A stretch of DNA of 64,000 bases from Pseudomonas sp. ABC1 (GTDB lineage: Bacteria > Pseudomonadota > Gammaproteobacteria > Pseudomonadales > Pseudomonadaceae): assembly GCF_013395055.1 (NCBI RefSeq), contig NZ_CP058349.1:2727501-2791500 (forward strand). Reading direction: 5' to 3'. Positions 47,200 through 54,693 of the stretch are shown here, piece after piece (within the stretch, counting starts at the first letter, position 1; each line of letters begins with the position of its first letter). Position numbers and translations under genes: made by a program. Below the pieces are notes generated by a model, which was given only the letters and a program-made list of their open reading frames with translations, did no database searches and was not told the origin of the DNA.

Positions 47200-47703
47200 A
47201 TGGCCCGTGGGGTTAATAAAGTCATTCTGGTGGGTACCTGTGGACAGGACCCGGAAACCCGCTACCTGCCCAATGGCAATGCGGTCACCAACCTGAGCCT
47301 GGCCACCAGCGAGCAGTGGACCGACAAGCAGAGCGGCCAGCGTGTCGAGCGTACCGAGTGGCACCGTGTCTCCCTGTTCGGCAAGGTCGCGGAGATCGCC
47401 GGTGAATACCTGCGCAAAGGTTCGCAGGTCTACATCGAAGGCAAGCTGCAGACCCGCGAGTGGGAAAAGGACGGCATCAAGCGCTACACCACCGAGATCA
47501 TCGTCGACATGCAGGGCACCATGCAGCTGCTGGGCGGGCGTAACAACGATGCGGGCGAAGGTGGCGCGCCACGGCAGCCTCGCCCGGCCGCAGCTCCGCG
47601 TCCGCAGGCCAGCCAGCCGCAACAACCCGCCCAGCCTCAGCAGCGCCCAGCGGCCCAGCCGGCCCAGGATTACGACAGCTTCGATGACGATATCCCGTTC
47701 TGA
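47200..47703 (+). CDS. ssb: Single-stranded DNA-binding protein
   Basis: Protects single-stranded DNA and recruits repair and replication partners. 167 aa: OB fold at residues 1-110 (MARGVNKVILVGTCGQDPE), a proline- and glutamine-rich linker at about 122-150, and the acidic tip DDDIPF that docks partner proteins. AAGGAG precedes the ATG. The 149 bp upstream contain no clear LexA box. A possible terminator lies 26 bp downstream. Confidence 0.98.
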   Translation: MARGVNKVILVGTCGQDPETRYLPNGNAVTNLSLATSEQWTDKQSGQRVERTEWHRVSLFGKVAEIAGEYLRKGSQVYIEGKLQTREWEKDGIKRYTTEIIVDMQGTMQLLGGRNNDAGEGGAPRQPRPAAAPRPQASQPQQPAQPQQRPAAQPAQDYDSFDDDIPF

Positions 47704-47728
47704 GGCTTGCCAGCGGGTCGTTGAGAAC

Positions 47729-47756
47729 CCTGGGCGCAGTTGCCCAGGTCGTTTTC
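47729..47756 (+). terminator. Probable ssb terminator
   Basis: CCTGGGC (47729-47735), loop GCAGTT, GCCCAGG (47742-47748), then TCGTTTTC. The tail is short, so efficiency is uncertain. Confidence 0.45.
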
Positions 47757-47848
47757 GGGGGCTTGCCTGAAGTGCGTTTCGTCCTGTTTTAGCGAAGCTT
47801 CACCGTGGGCACAAGCCCACTCCGGGTTCTGGAGTAGACCGTACCACC

Positions 47849-48733
47849 ATGCACATGCGCCTGATGCTATTGGGCGGCGGCAATGCCTTGGGGCAGGCGC
47901 TGATCCGTCAGGGAGCCGAGCAGAACGTCGGCTTTCATGCCCCGCGTCCGCCGGAAGGTGGCTGGGACTCCAGCCACCTGACCGCGCTGCTCGATGAGCA
48001 CCGGCCGGAGGCGCTGGTCAACCTCGCCTATTACTTCGACTGGTTCCAGGCCGGCCAGGTTACCGATGATGTGTTGGCCCAGCAGGAGCAGGCGATCGAG
48101 AGACTGGCCGAGCTGTGCCAGCACCATGGCGTGATCCTGTTGCAGCCATCGAGCTACCGCGTCTTCGATGGTGCGCGGACGACGGCGTATGCTGAAACCG
48201 ATGACGTGGCGCCACTGGATAATCGCAGCCAGGCGCTCTGGCGGATCGAGCAGACGGTGCGTTCACTGTGCCCAAGGCATGTCCTGCTGCGCCTGGGCTG
48301 GCTGCTGGACGATAGTCCGAATGGCATCCTTGGGCGTTTCCTCCAGCGTCTCGAGCATACTTCTGCTGTCTTTCTGGCCGATGACCGGCGCGGCAACCCT
48401 ACGCCAGTGGACGATGCGGCGCGGGTGATCCTGGCGATACTCAATCAGCTCGACTGCCAGGCCCCGCTGTGGGGCACCTATCACTATGCCGGGCATGAGG
48501 CGGCGACGCCGCTGGTCGTCGGGCAGGCGATGTACGCGGAGGCAGCCAAGCATCGGCAGCTGCAACTGCACGAACTGACGCCGCGGGCGCATGCGGACTT
48601 CCCTGATGCGGCGACCGAGCCGCAGCATGGTGTGCTGGCTTGCCGGAAAATTCTCAATACCTTTGGCATCAAGCCCCGTGCCTGGCGCACAGGGCTGCCG
48701 AGCCTGGTGGAACGTTATTACCGACATGACTGA
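47849..48733 (+). CDS. RmlD-like sugar-nucleotide-binding protein, catalytic residues missing
   Basis: 294 aa with the overall form of an extended short-chain reductase of the dTDP-4-dehydrorhamnose reductase family: N-terminal LMLLGGGNALGQAL in place of the usual GxxGxxG loop, and PSSYRVFDG matching the S-T-D-Y-V-F-D-G strand. The Tyr-x-x-x-Lys pair expected about 25 residues later is replaced by RSQALWRIEQT, so reductase chemistry is doubtful. It overlaps the next gene by 8 bp, which suggests a functional pair. Role unknown; surface polysaccharide metabolism or regulation is a guess. ATG 47849 is given; 47855 is also possible. Confidence 0.8.
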   Translation: MHMRLMLLGGGNALGQALIRQGAEQNVGFHAPRPPEGGWDSSHLTALLDEHRPEALVNLAYYFDWFQAGQVTDDVLAQQEQAIERLAELCQHHGVILLQPSSYRVFDGARTTAYAETDDVAPLDNRSQALWRIEQTVRSLCPRHVLLRLGWLLDDSPNGILGRFLQRLEHTSAVFLADDRRGNPTPVDDAARVILAILNQLDCQAPLWGTYHYAGHEAATPLVVGQAMYAEAAKHRQLQLHELTPRAHADFPDAATEPQHGVLACRKILNTFGIKPRAWRTGLPSLVERYYRHD

Positions 48734-49655
48734 TTTTCCCGTTCTGGTGACCGGTGGCGCCGGTTTCATTGGCTCGCATCTGGTCGATGCCCTGCTGGCG
48801 CAAGGGCGTGCCGTTCGGGTGCTGGACAACTTCTCCACGGGCAAGCACGGCAATCTTCCCAGGCATGAGTGCCTGCAGGTGATCGAGGGCGACGTGGCCG
48901 ACCTGGCGCTGGTGCGGCAGGCGGTCCAGGGTTGTTCGGCCGTGGTGCACCTGGCTGCTGTGGCCTCGGTTCAGGCTTCGGTGGACGACCCGGTGGGAAC
49001 GCACCAGAGCAACCTGATCGGCACGCTGAACCTCTGCGAATCGATGCGCGAGTACAATGTGCGCCGCGTAGTCTTTGCCTCCAGCGCGGCGGTGTACGGC
49101 AACAACGGCGAGGGCGAGTCGATCGTCGAGGACACACCGAAGTCGCCCCTGACACCCTATGCCGCAGACAAGCTGGCCAGCGAGCATTACCTGGACTTCT
49201 ATCGCCGCCAGCATGGGCTGGAGCCGGCGATCTTCCGTTTCTTCAATATCTTCGGCCCGCGCCAGGACCCTTCCTCTCCCTATTCCGGCGTAATCAGCAT
49301 TTTCACCGAGCGCGCTCGCAATCGGCTGCCCATCACCGTGTTCGGCGATGGCGAGCAGACCCGGGACTTCGTCTATGTGGCGGACCTGGTGGAGATCCTG
49401 TTACAGGCGCTGGACGCACCTGAGCTGGAGGTCGGGGCGGTCAATCTCGGTCTCGGCCGTACCACCAGCCTGAATCAGTTGCTGACTGCTATTGGAGATG
49501 TGCTGGGCGGTCTGCCCCCGGTGACCCATGCCGATGCACGATCCGGCGATATCCGCCATTCACGCGCGAACAATGCGCGCCTGTGCCAGCGCTATCGGCT
49601 GCCTGAGCCAGCGACCAGTGTGCGTGAAGGGTTGAAGGCGTTGCTCGAGGCTTGA
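48726..49655 (+). CDS. NAD-dependent sugar-nucleotide epimerase/dehydratase (GalE-like)
   Basis: 309 aa from ATG 48726. The Rossmann loop VTGGAGFIGSHL, the catalytic Ser region SSAAVYGNNGEG and the YAADK pair (Tyr-x-x-x-Lys) are all present, so the enzyme is probably active, most likely a C4 epimerase on a UDP-sugar. The substrate cannot be told from sequence. It starts inside the end of the RmlD-like gene (8-bp overlap). Its natural terminator, 53 bp after the stop, has been split by the insertion sequence. Confidence 0.9.
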   Translation: MTDFPVLVTGGAGFIGSHLVDALLAQGRAVRVLDNFSTGKHGNLPRHECLQVIEGDVADLALVRQAVQGCSAVVHLAAVASVQASVDDPVGTHQSNLIGTLNLCESMREYNVRRVVFASSAAVYGNNGEGESIVEDTPKSPLTPYAADKLASEHYLDFYRRQHGLEPAIFRFFNIFGPRQDPSSPYSGVISIFTERARNRLPITVFGDGEQTRDFVYVADLVEILLQALDAPELEVGAVNLGLGRTTSLNQLLTAIGDVLGGLPPVTHADARSGDIRHSRANNARLCQRYRLPEPATSVREGLKALLEA

Positions 49656-49719
49656 GCGGCAGGCCGCATGGGCCGTTTTACGAGTCGTTCGAGTAACGGA
49701 TACACAAAGAAAAGGCGCC

Positions 49720-49723
49720 TTGC
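49720..49723. repeat. Target site duplication TTGC, left copy
   Basis: TTGC directly outside the left inverted repeat; the same four bases follow the right inverted repeat at 51309-51312. They correspond to the loop of the split terminator. Confidence 0.8.
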
Positions 49724-49739
49724 CAGACTGTGTGAAAAC
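49724..49739 (+). repeat. Terminal inverted repeat, left
   Basis: CAGACTGTGTGAAAAC, identical to the reverse complement of the right end. Confidence 0.9.
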
Positions 49740-49759
49740 ACACTGGCAGGCCTTAAACC

Positions 49760-49792
49760 AAACGCCCCGACTTGTTCGGGCGTTTGTTTTTT
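49760..49792 (+). terminator. Terminator inside the left end of the IS
   Basis: AAACGCCC (49760-49767) pairs with GGGCGTTT (49778-49785), followed by GTTTTTTG. It is oriented against transcription entering from the epimerase side, opposite to the transposase gene, so it protects the transposase mRNA from antisense read-through and may replace the split terminator. Confidence 0.75.
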
Positions 49793-49809
49793 GTACTGGA
49801 AAAGGCCTT

Positions 49810-51228
49810 TTAGCCTATCAACTGCACCATTTTCCGAATGCCCAGAACGCTGATTGCTCGTTTGAGGTTGTAGGCAGTAGTTGCCAAGGCCATTTCAGCC
49901 CTAGCTCCATCAAGTTGTCGTAGCAAGAACCGCCCATTTCCAAATAGCCATTGCTTGAGGTTGCCAAATGGATGCTCGACGATGGACCTGCGTCGCACCA
50001 TCATCTCTGGGTGCAATTCCATCCTCTGCTCCATACGCTCGAAAGCTTCTTCCTGCGCGTGACGCGAGACATAGCGGCGCTGAGCTGTCGTGCATTGGGT
50101 TTTCAGTGCGCACGCTGTACAGTCGCTAACCGCTGCCTGATAGATCCGGCTGCCTTTTGAGCACTGTTTCAGGCTTAGCAACTTGCCTGCCGGGCATTGA
50201 TACCGATCCTGTTCGGTATCGTAGGTAAAGTCCTTTCGCCCGAAGAGTGCTTCTCCGCCTGGATTAGAGGTTCTGCTTGGTGGTACGTATGCCGTAATGG
50301 ATACGTCCTCGCATGCTTGAAACTGCTGAGCATTCGAGTAGCCCATATCCGCTGTGACCGTCAGAGCGTCCTGCTCCAGATGCGCCTTGGCAGCTTTCGC
50401 CATTGGCTCGAGCTGTTTACGGTCGTCACTGTCCTGAGTCACCTCGTGGTGCAAAATCAGACAGTGCTCGGCGTCGACAGCGGACTGCACGTTATAAGCA
50501 ACACGCGGCCCCTTTGGTGTACGCATCATTCGGGCATCGCTTTCATGCGTGTTGAACTGTTCCAGATCCATAGACTCCATCAAGGCTTGGCAGCTTCGAT
50601 TGTCCCGTTGCTTGGACTCCAGCTTCACCAAGGCCGCCTTGATCGCGTTGCGATCAATCACTTGCTCTGCTTCAGCCTTGTCTGCAGCGTCCAGCTCGGC
50701 CAGATATTGGGCGATGCGCTTATCCAGCTTTTCATCCTGTCGCTTGAGCTGACTTAAGCTCAAATGGCGGCGAGAGGACGCTACTGCTTGAAATTTACTG
50801 CCATCAATCGCTACCAAATCACCAGCAATCAGGCCAGCAGATCGACAGAACTGTACAAAGGTTCGGCACGTAGAAACGAACGCGGCTTTGTTGTTCTTGC
50901 GAAAATCAGCAATGGTCTTGAAGTCGGGCTTGAGCCGATTGATCAACCACATCACTTCAATGTTGCGTTGGCATTCTGTTTCAAGACGCCGTGACGAGCG
51001 GATGCGTTGAAAATAGCCGTAGAGGTAGAGTCTTAGATGATCGGCAGGGTCGTAAGAGGGGCGTCCAGTCGCCTTGGGCTGGGCTTTGTCAAAACCTAGG
51101 TGCCCTAGATCCAGACTGGCAACATACAGGTCGATGACACGAACGAGATGATCCTCAGGGATTAGTTCTTCCAGCGAGACAGGGAACAGACTGGTCTGGT
51201 TACGGGACTCCCCTTGGATATAGGCCAT
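49810..51228 (-). CDS. IS1182-family transposase
   Basis: 472-aa DDE transposase from ATG 51228 (MAYIQGESRNQTSLFPVSLE). The N-terminal DUF772 DNA-binding part has GRPSYDPADHLRLYLYGY and RLKPDFKTIADFR. Likely catalytic acids lie in LVAIDGSKF, VTADMGYSNAQ and SIVEHPFGNLKQW. A cysteine-rich segment (CPAGKL, CTACALKTQC) precedes the last acidic motif, as in this family. The reading frame is uninterrupted, so the element may still move. Confidence 0.93.
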   Translation of the reverse strand: MAYIQGESRNQTSLFPVSLEELIPEDHLVRVIDLYVASLDLGHLGFDKAQPKATGRPSYDPADHLRLYLYGYFQRIRSSRRLETECQRNIEVMWLINRLKPDFKTIADFRKNNKAAFVSTCRTFVQFCRSAGLIAGDLVAIDGSKFQAVASSRRHLSLSQLKRQDEKLDKRIAQYLAELDAADKAEAEQVIDRNAIKAALVKLESKQRDNRSCQALMESMDLEQFNTHESDARMMRTPKGPRVAYNVQSAVDAEHCLILHHEVTQDSDDRKQLEPMAKAAKAHLEQDALTVTADMGYSNAQQFQACEDVSITAYVPPSRTSNPGGEALFGRKDFTYDTEQDRYQCPAGKLLSLKQCSKGSRIYQAAVSDCTACALKTQCTTAQRRYVSRHAQEEAFERMEQRMELHPEMMVRRRSIVEHPFGNLKQWLFGNGRFLLRQLDGARAEMALATTAYNLKRAISVLGIRKMVQLIG

Positions 51229-51233
51229 AACAA

Positions 51234-51267
51234 AAAATGCTCCGTATCTTACGATCCGGAGCATTTT
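51234..51267 (-). promoter_or_regulatory. Hairpin masking the transposase ribosome site
   Basis: Two 11-base arms (51234-51244 and 51257-51267) pair perfectly. On the minus strand the stem holds the only GGAG upstream of the transposase ATG (5 bases away) and is followed by TTTTTTG. mRNA entering from outside would either terminate or have its ribosome site closed, a known way for insertion sequences to limit transposase. Confidence 0.7.
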
Positions 51268-51292
51268 CTTAAAGCACCAAGCAGATTGCTAG

Positions 51293-51308
51293 GTTTTCAC
51301 ACAGTCTG
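51293..51308 (-). repeat. Terminal inverted repeat, right
   Basis: GTTTTCACACAGTCTG, exact inverse of the left end. Confidence 0.9.
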
Positions 51309-51312
51309 TTGC
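51309..51312. repeat. Target site duplication TTGC, right copy
   Basis: Second copy of the four-base duplication, directly outside the right inverted repeat. Confidence 0.8.
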
Positions 51313-51343
51313 GGCGCCTTTTCTGTTTCTGCGAACGGTGTCG

Positions 51344-52015
51344 TCAGAATTTGTAGCCGAGGCCGACCATGTAGACGAAGGGGTCTACGTCTACGTCTAC
51401 ACGCACAGGTGTTGTGCCGAGCGAGGTCTTACCTGTGGTTTCAATGTCGATGTAGCGAAGCTGTGCATTGAGCAGGATTTTGTCAGTCAGTTGATAGTCC
51501 AGGCCAAGTTGCGCAGCCCAACCCCAAGAGTTATCGAGGTCCAGCCCTTGCAGGCCAGCGGTTTTGGCTTTGCTGCCCAGGGACTCATCGAAGAACCATG
51601 TGTAGTTGATACCGGCGCCAACATAGGGTTGGAAGGCTGAGTTACCGCCCAGTGGGTAGTAGACAACGCTCAGGGTCGGTGGCAGGTGCTTGATATCGCC
51701 CAGTTTACCGTCGTAGCCCAGTGCAGGAATCTTGGCCCCTACTTCATGGGAGAACGGGGTGGCGGCCAGAAGCTCGATACCGAACTTGTCGGTCAGCATA
51801 TAGGCAAAGTTCAAGCCCAATTGAGTATCGCTGTTCAGTGTGGCCTTGCTACCAGCAAGGTCCGCGCCGCCTGCTTTGACAAGCGAGCTGTCTTCACGCG
51901 GATCAACGGTAATCGCACCAGCGCGGACGATAATGTCGCCGGCCTGGTGGGCTTGGGCAATGGGGGCTGCAATGGCGAGGGCCAGGGCGGAAGCGGCGAA
52001 CAATGTCTTGCGCAT
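51344..52015 (-). CDS. OmpW/OprG-family outer membrane protein
   Basis: Eight-stranded beta-barrel porin-like protein; the family carries small hydrophobic molecules across the outer membrane. 223 aa with a signal peptide (MRKTLFAASALALAIAAPIA, cleaved after AQA) and the mature segment HQAGDIIVRAGAITVDP. The family's C-terminal strand VDPFVYMVGLGYKF ends in Phe. GGAGTT precedes the ATG. It lies directly downstream of the DUF2796-ABC-DUF3299 operon, as oprG does of PA4063-PA4066 in P. aeruginosa. An Anr-type box and a well-spaced -10 box lie upstream. Confidence 0.93.
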   Translation of the reverse strand: MRKTLFAASALALAIAAPIAQAHQAGDIIVRAGAITVDPREDSSLVKAGGADLAGSKATLNSDTQLGLNFAYMLTDKFGIELLAATPFSHEVGAKIPALGYDGKLGDIKHLPPTLSVVYYPLGGNSAFQPYVGAGINYTWFFDESLGSKAKTAGLQGLDLDNSWGWAAQLGLDYQLTDKILLNAQLRYIDIETTGKTSLGTTPVRVDVDVDPFVYMVGLGYKF

Positions 52016-52056
52016 GGGTAACTCCAGTGAGTCTTGGCAGTACTAAGGTGTTAGTT

Positions 52057-52097
52057 ATCTTAGGGGCCTATGTATCTGGAGTCTTGATCCAGCTCAA
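52057..52097 (-). promoter_or_regulatory. Anr/FNR-type promoter of the ompW gene
   Basis: On the minus strand TTGAGCTGGATCAA (52097 to 52084) matches the Anr/FNR consensus TTGAT-N4-ATCAA at 9 of 10 positions. After 21 bases comes TAAGAT (52062 to 52057), a good -10 box at the spacing expected for a class II activator site centred near -41. About 41 bases then lead to the ATG. Confidence 0.72.
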
Positions 52098-52141
52098 TAG
52101 ATGCCGGTGCCATGCGGTGGCGGTATGACGCAGTGGTGTTT

Positions 52142-52654
52142 TTAGCGGGGGAGTTCGTAGGGATAGATTTTCTGCGCCTCCATTCGATAACCCGCTTCGG
52201 CCAGCTCGCTGCTGGCATGTTCGACCCGCAGGGGGCCTTCGATCCAGAACGGCTGGTAGAGCGCATCGACTCGTACACCCAGCTCGCTGACCGCATGCAC
52301 GATCTGGTTGGAAGGCGGCGGCGGAACATGGATGCAGGCACCGAAGTAGGGCACCAGCAGGAACTCGGTGACGCGGCCTTCCTCACTCATGTCCAGCGGG
52401 ACGATATAGCCGGGCAGCTTCACCTGCACCCCGTCGAGGGCTTCCACCACTGGTGCGGCGGGTGACTGCTGCTGCATGGCCGGCCCGCTCTCGGCGATCA
52501 GCGCATCGGCCAGTCGGGACAGGTCGTGAATGGGGATGGGCGGCGGTGGCGGTGGGGCGCCGGGGGGTACCAGCTCTTCCCAGGTCAACTCGCGCGGCTC
52601 CCTGGCCAGGATCGGGAGCGTGACGAGCAACAGGGCGAGCAGGATGTATCGCAT
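52142..52654 (-). CDS. DUF3299 periplasmic protein (PA4066-type)
   Basis: 170 aa from ATG 52654. A signal peptide (MRYILLALLLVTLPILA) is followed by a proline run (GAPPPPPPIPI), then the DUF3299 core with VKLPGYIVPLDMSEEG, VPYFGACIHVPPPPSNQIVH and QPFWIEGPL. Cys-Ile-His in the core could bind a metal, but no biochemistry is known to me. Last gene of a four-gene operon; its start is 8 bp after the permease stop. Confidence 0.85.
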   Translation of the reverse strand: MRYILLALLLVTLPILAREPRELTWEELVPPGAPPPPPPIPIHDLSRLADALIAESGPAMQQQSPAAPVVEALDGVQVKLPGYIVPLDMSEEGRVTEFLLVPYFGACIHVPPPPSNQIVHAVSELGVRVDALYQPFWIEGPLRVEHASSELAEAGYRMEAQKIYPYELPR

Positions 52655-52662
52655 GCTTGTAC

Positions 52663-53931
52663 TCACAGCCGGATCGACAGGCCATCGGCCAGCGACTGTC
52701 GATAAGCCTGCCAGGCCGGGATGCAGCCGATCAGCAATGCGGCCAGCAGAATGCCCCCCAACAGTTGCCATTCATAGAGGCTGGGCAGGCTGAAGGGTAG
52801 GTGGATGCCGTAGAGGCTCTGGAGCGTGCCTTGCGCCACGGCGATGCCGAGATAAAGCAGGGCCAGCCCGAGCAGGATGCCGGCCAGCGCAGTGCCGAAG
52901 GCCTCCGCGAGCAGCAGCCCGGCGATGTGCCGGGGGCGAGCGCCCACCGAGCGCAGGATGGCCATCTCCCGGCGGCGTTCGTTGAGGCTGGTGAGAATGG
53001 CCGTGAGCATGCCCACCAGACCGACCAGCACGACGAACAGCGAGACGACGAACAGGGCCTGCTCAGCCGTGCCCATCAACCCCCATAGCTCCTGCAGGGC
53101 CACGCCGGGGAGGATCGCCAGCAGTGGTTCGCCACGGAACTGATTGATCTCGCGTTGCAGGGCGAATGTCGCAATACGGCTGTCCAGCCCCAGCAGGACG
53201 GCGGTGATCTGTTTCGGCTGCAAGTCCATCTGGCGTGCCTGTTCGGCGCTGACCCTCGCATTGCCACGTGCCGGCATGCCGTTCTGCCAGTCGACATGCA
53301 GGGCTTCCATGCCTTCCAGTGAGATGTGCAGCGTGCGGTCGACCGGCGTACCGGTACGTTGCAGGATGCCGACGACCCGGAAGGGTTTGTCGTCGTGCTG
53401 CACCAGGCTGATGCTGGCCACGCCATGGGCCAGGACGATGTCCTCGCCCAGCTCGTAGCCGAGAGCACTCGCCACTTCCGCACCCAGCACCACTTCGAAG
53501 GGATCATCGTCGCTGAAGCGTCGGCCTTCGGTCATTTCCAGCGGGTGTTTGCGAGCATAGCGGTAGTGCTCGAAGTAGCCGGTACTGGTGCCCAGCACCC
53601 GGTAGCCACGGTGCGAGTCTCCCAGGGAGATCGGAACGGTCCAGGCCACGCGAGGGTGCGCGGCGAGCTGCTGATAGCTGTCCCAGCGAATGTTGTTGGT
53701 GGCGTTGCCGATGCGAAAGACCGAGTAGAGCAGCAGGTTGATCGAACCTGAGCGGGCGCCAACGATCAGGTCGGTGCCGCTGATGGTGCTGGCGAAGCTG
53801 GCGCGGGTTTCACTGCGGATACGCTCGACCGAGAGCAACAGGCAGACCGAAAGGGCGATGGCGAAAATGGTCAGCAGTGCGGTGAAGCGGCGGTTGGCCA
53901 GGCTGGCCATGGCGAGGCGTAGCAGGTGCAT
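52663..53931 (-). CDS. FtsX/MacB-like ABC transporter permease (PA4065-type)
   Basis: 422 aa with one N-terminal membrane helix (about 17-38), a large periplasmic domain (about 40-280) and three C-terminal helices, the layout of MacB/LolC/FtsX permeases. The cytoplasmic coupling segment NERRREMAILRSVGARPRHI is characteristic. Such proteins move substrates or transmit force across the periplasm rather than import them directly. It starts 2 bp after the ATPase gene, with which it forms the transporter. Zinc-related function is inferred from the operon. Confidence 0.9.
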   Translation of the reverse strand: MHLLRLAMASLANRRFTALLTIFAIALSVCLLLSVERIRSETRASFASTISGTDLIVGARSGSINLLLYSVFRIGNATNNIRWDSYQQLAAHPRVAWTVPISLGDSHRGYRVLGTSTGYFEHYRYARKHPLEMTEGRRFSDDDPFEVVLGAEVASALGYELGEDIVLAHGVASISLVQHDDKPFRVVGILQRTGTPVDRTLHISLEGMEALHVDWQNGMPARGNARVSAEQARQMDLQPKQITAVLLGLDSRIATFALQREINQFRGEPLLAILPGVALQELWGLMGTAEQALFVVSLFVVLVGLVGMLTAILTSLNERRREMAILRSVGARPRHIAGLLLAEAFGTALAGILLGLALLYLGIAVAQGTLQSLYGIHLPFSLPSLYEWQLLGGILLAALLIGCIPAWQAYRQSLADGLSIRL

Positions 53932-53933
53932 GC

Positions 53934-54662
53934 TCAGTGTTTCCCCGTCAGGCTGGCGCGGTTCAATTCCATCAGCGACAGGCTGCGGTCGAACAGGGGC
54001 GACAGGCTCTGGTCATGGCTGACGAACAGAAGGGTGGCGTTGGCACTGCGGCATTCCTCGAACAGCAAATGCAGGAATGCGCTCCGGGTATCGCTGTCGA
54101 GGGCCGAGGTCGGCTCGTCGGCGATCACCAGTTCGGGCTGGCCGATCAGGGCGCGCGCCGCAGCGACCCGTTGCTGCTGGCCGATGGACAGGGCTTCTGC
54201 ACGGCGCAGATGCAGGGCCGCTGGAAGCCCGAGGCGGACCAGTAGATGACAGGCTGCTTCCTCCGGTGTGCCATGGCGCTGGCGCGCCCGTTCACTGCGC
54301 AGGCGTGAGAACCGGCAGGGCAGCAGCACGTTCTCGCGCACGGAAAGAAAGGGCAGCAGGTTGAATTGCTGGAAGATATAGCCCGTGTGATCGACCCTGA
54401 AGCGGTCTCGCGCACCTGAAGATAGCTGGCTCAGATCCTGCCCCAGCAGGCGGACACTGCCCCGGCCAGGGCTGCTGACACCGCCAAGCAGCCCCAGCAG
54501 TGTGGTCTTGCCGCTCCCCGAGGGGCCTTTGAGAAACAGGCTTTCACCCCGGGAAAGCCGGAAGCCGGGTATGTCCAGCAACGTTGGCTGGTTTGGCCAG
54601 GCAAACTCCAGGTTTTCGAGTTCCAGCAGGGTAGAAGGCAACGGTGTTTCTGAGGGATGCAT
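53934..54662 (-). CDS. ABC transporter ATP-binding protein, LolD/MacB type (PA4064-type)
   Basis: 242 aa from ATG 54662 (MHPSETPLPS). Walker A GPSGSGKTT (46-54), Q loop YIFQQFNLLP, Walker B LVIADEPTSAL and the switch FVSHDQ are intact. The ABC signature reads LSIGQQQR (158-165) instead of LSGGQ, an unusual change at a conserved glycine. The preceding frame is open for 31 codons but overlaps the end of the DUF2796 gene and does not look like coding sequence of this family. Partner of the permease downstream. Confidence 0.9.
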   Translation of the reverse strand: MHPSETPLPSTLLELENLEFAWPNQPTLLDIPGFRLSRGESLFLKGPSGSGKTTLLGLLGGVSSPGRGSVRLLGQDLSQLSSGARDRFRVDHTGYIFQQFNLLPFLSVRENVLLPCRFSRLRSERARQRHGTPEEAACHLLVRLGLPAALHLRRAEALSIGQQQRVAAARALIGQPELVIADEPTSALDSDTRSAFLHLLFEECRSANATLLFVSHDQSLSPLFDRSLSLMELNRASLTGKH

Positions 54663-54693
54663 GGGGATGTCCAAGCTGGGTGTTCCAAGCCTA

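Larger units (their letters stand above)
49724..51308 (-). mobile_element. IS1182-family insertion sequence, complete
   Basis: 1585 bp bounded by 16-bp perfect inverted repeats CAGACTGTGTGAAAAC (49724-49739 and, inverted, 51293-51308) and 4-bp TTGC duplications. It carries one intact transposase gene on the minus strand, a + strand terminator at its left end and an RBS-masking hairpin at its right end. Intact ends and a conserved target duplication suggest a recent insertion. Only one copy is in the window. Confidence 0.9.
49708..51324. terminator. Bidirectional terminator split by the insertion sequence
   Basis: The left arm AGAAAAGGCGCC (49708-49719) and right arm GGCGCCTTTTCT (51313-51324) are perfectly complementary over 12 bp. 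Without the element and one TTGC copy they form a hairpin with loop TTGC, T-rich on both strands, between the convergent epimerase and ompW genes. The 1.6-kb element sits in the loop. Confidence 0.85.
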
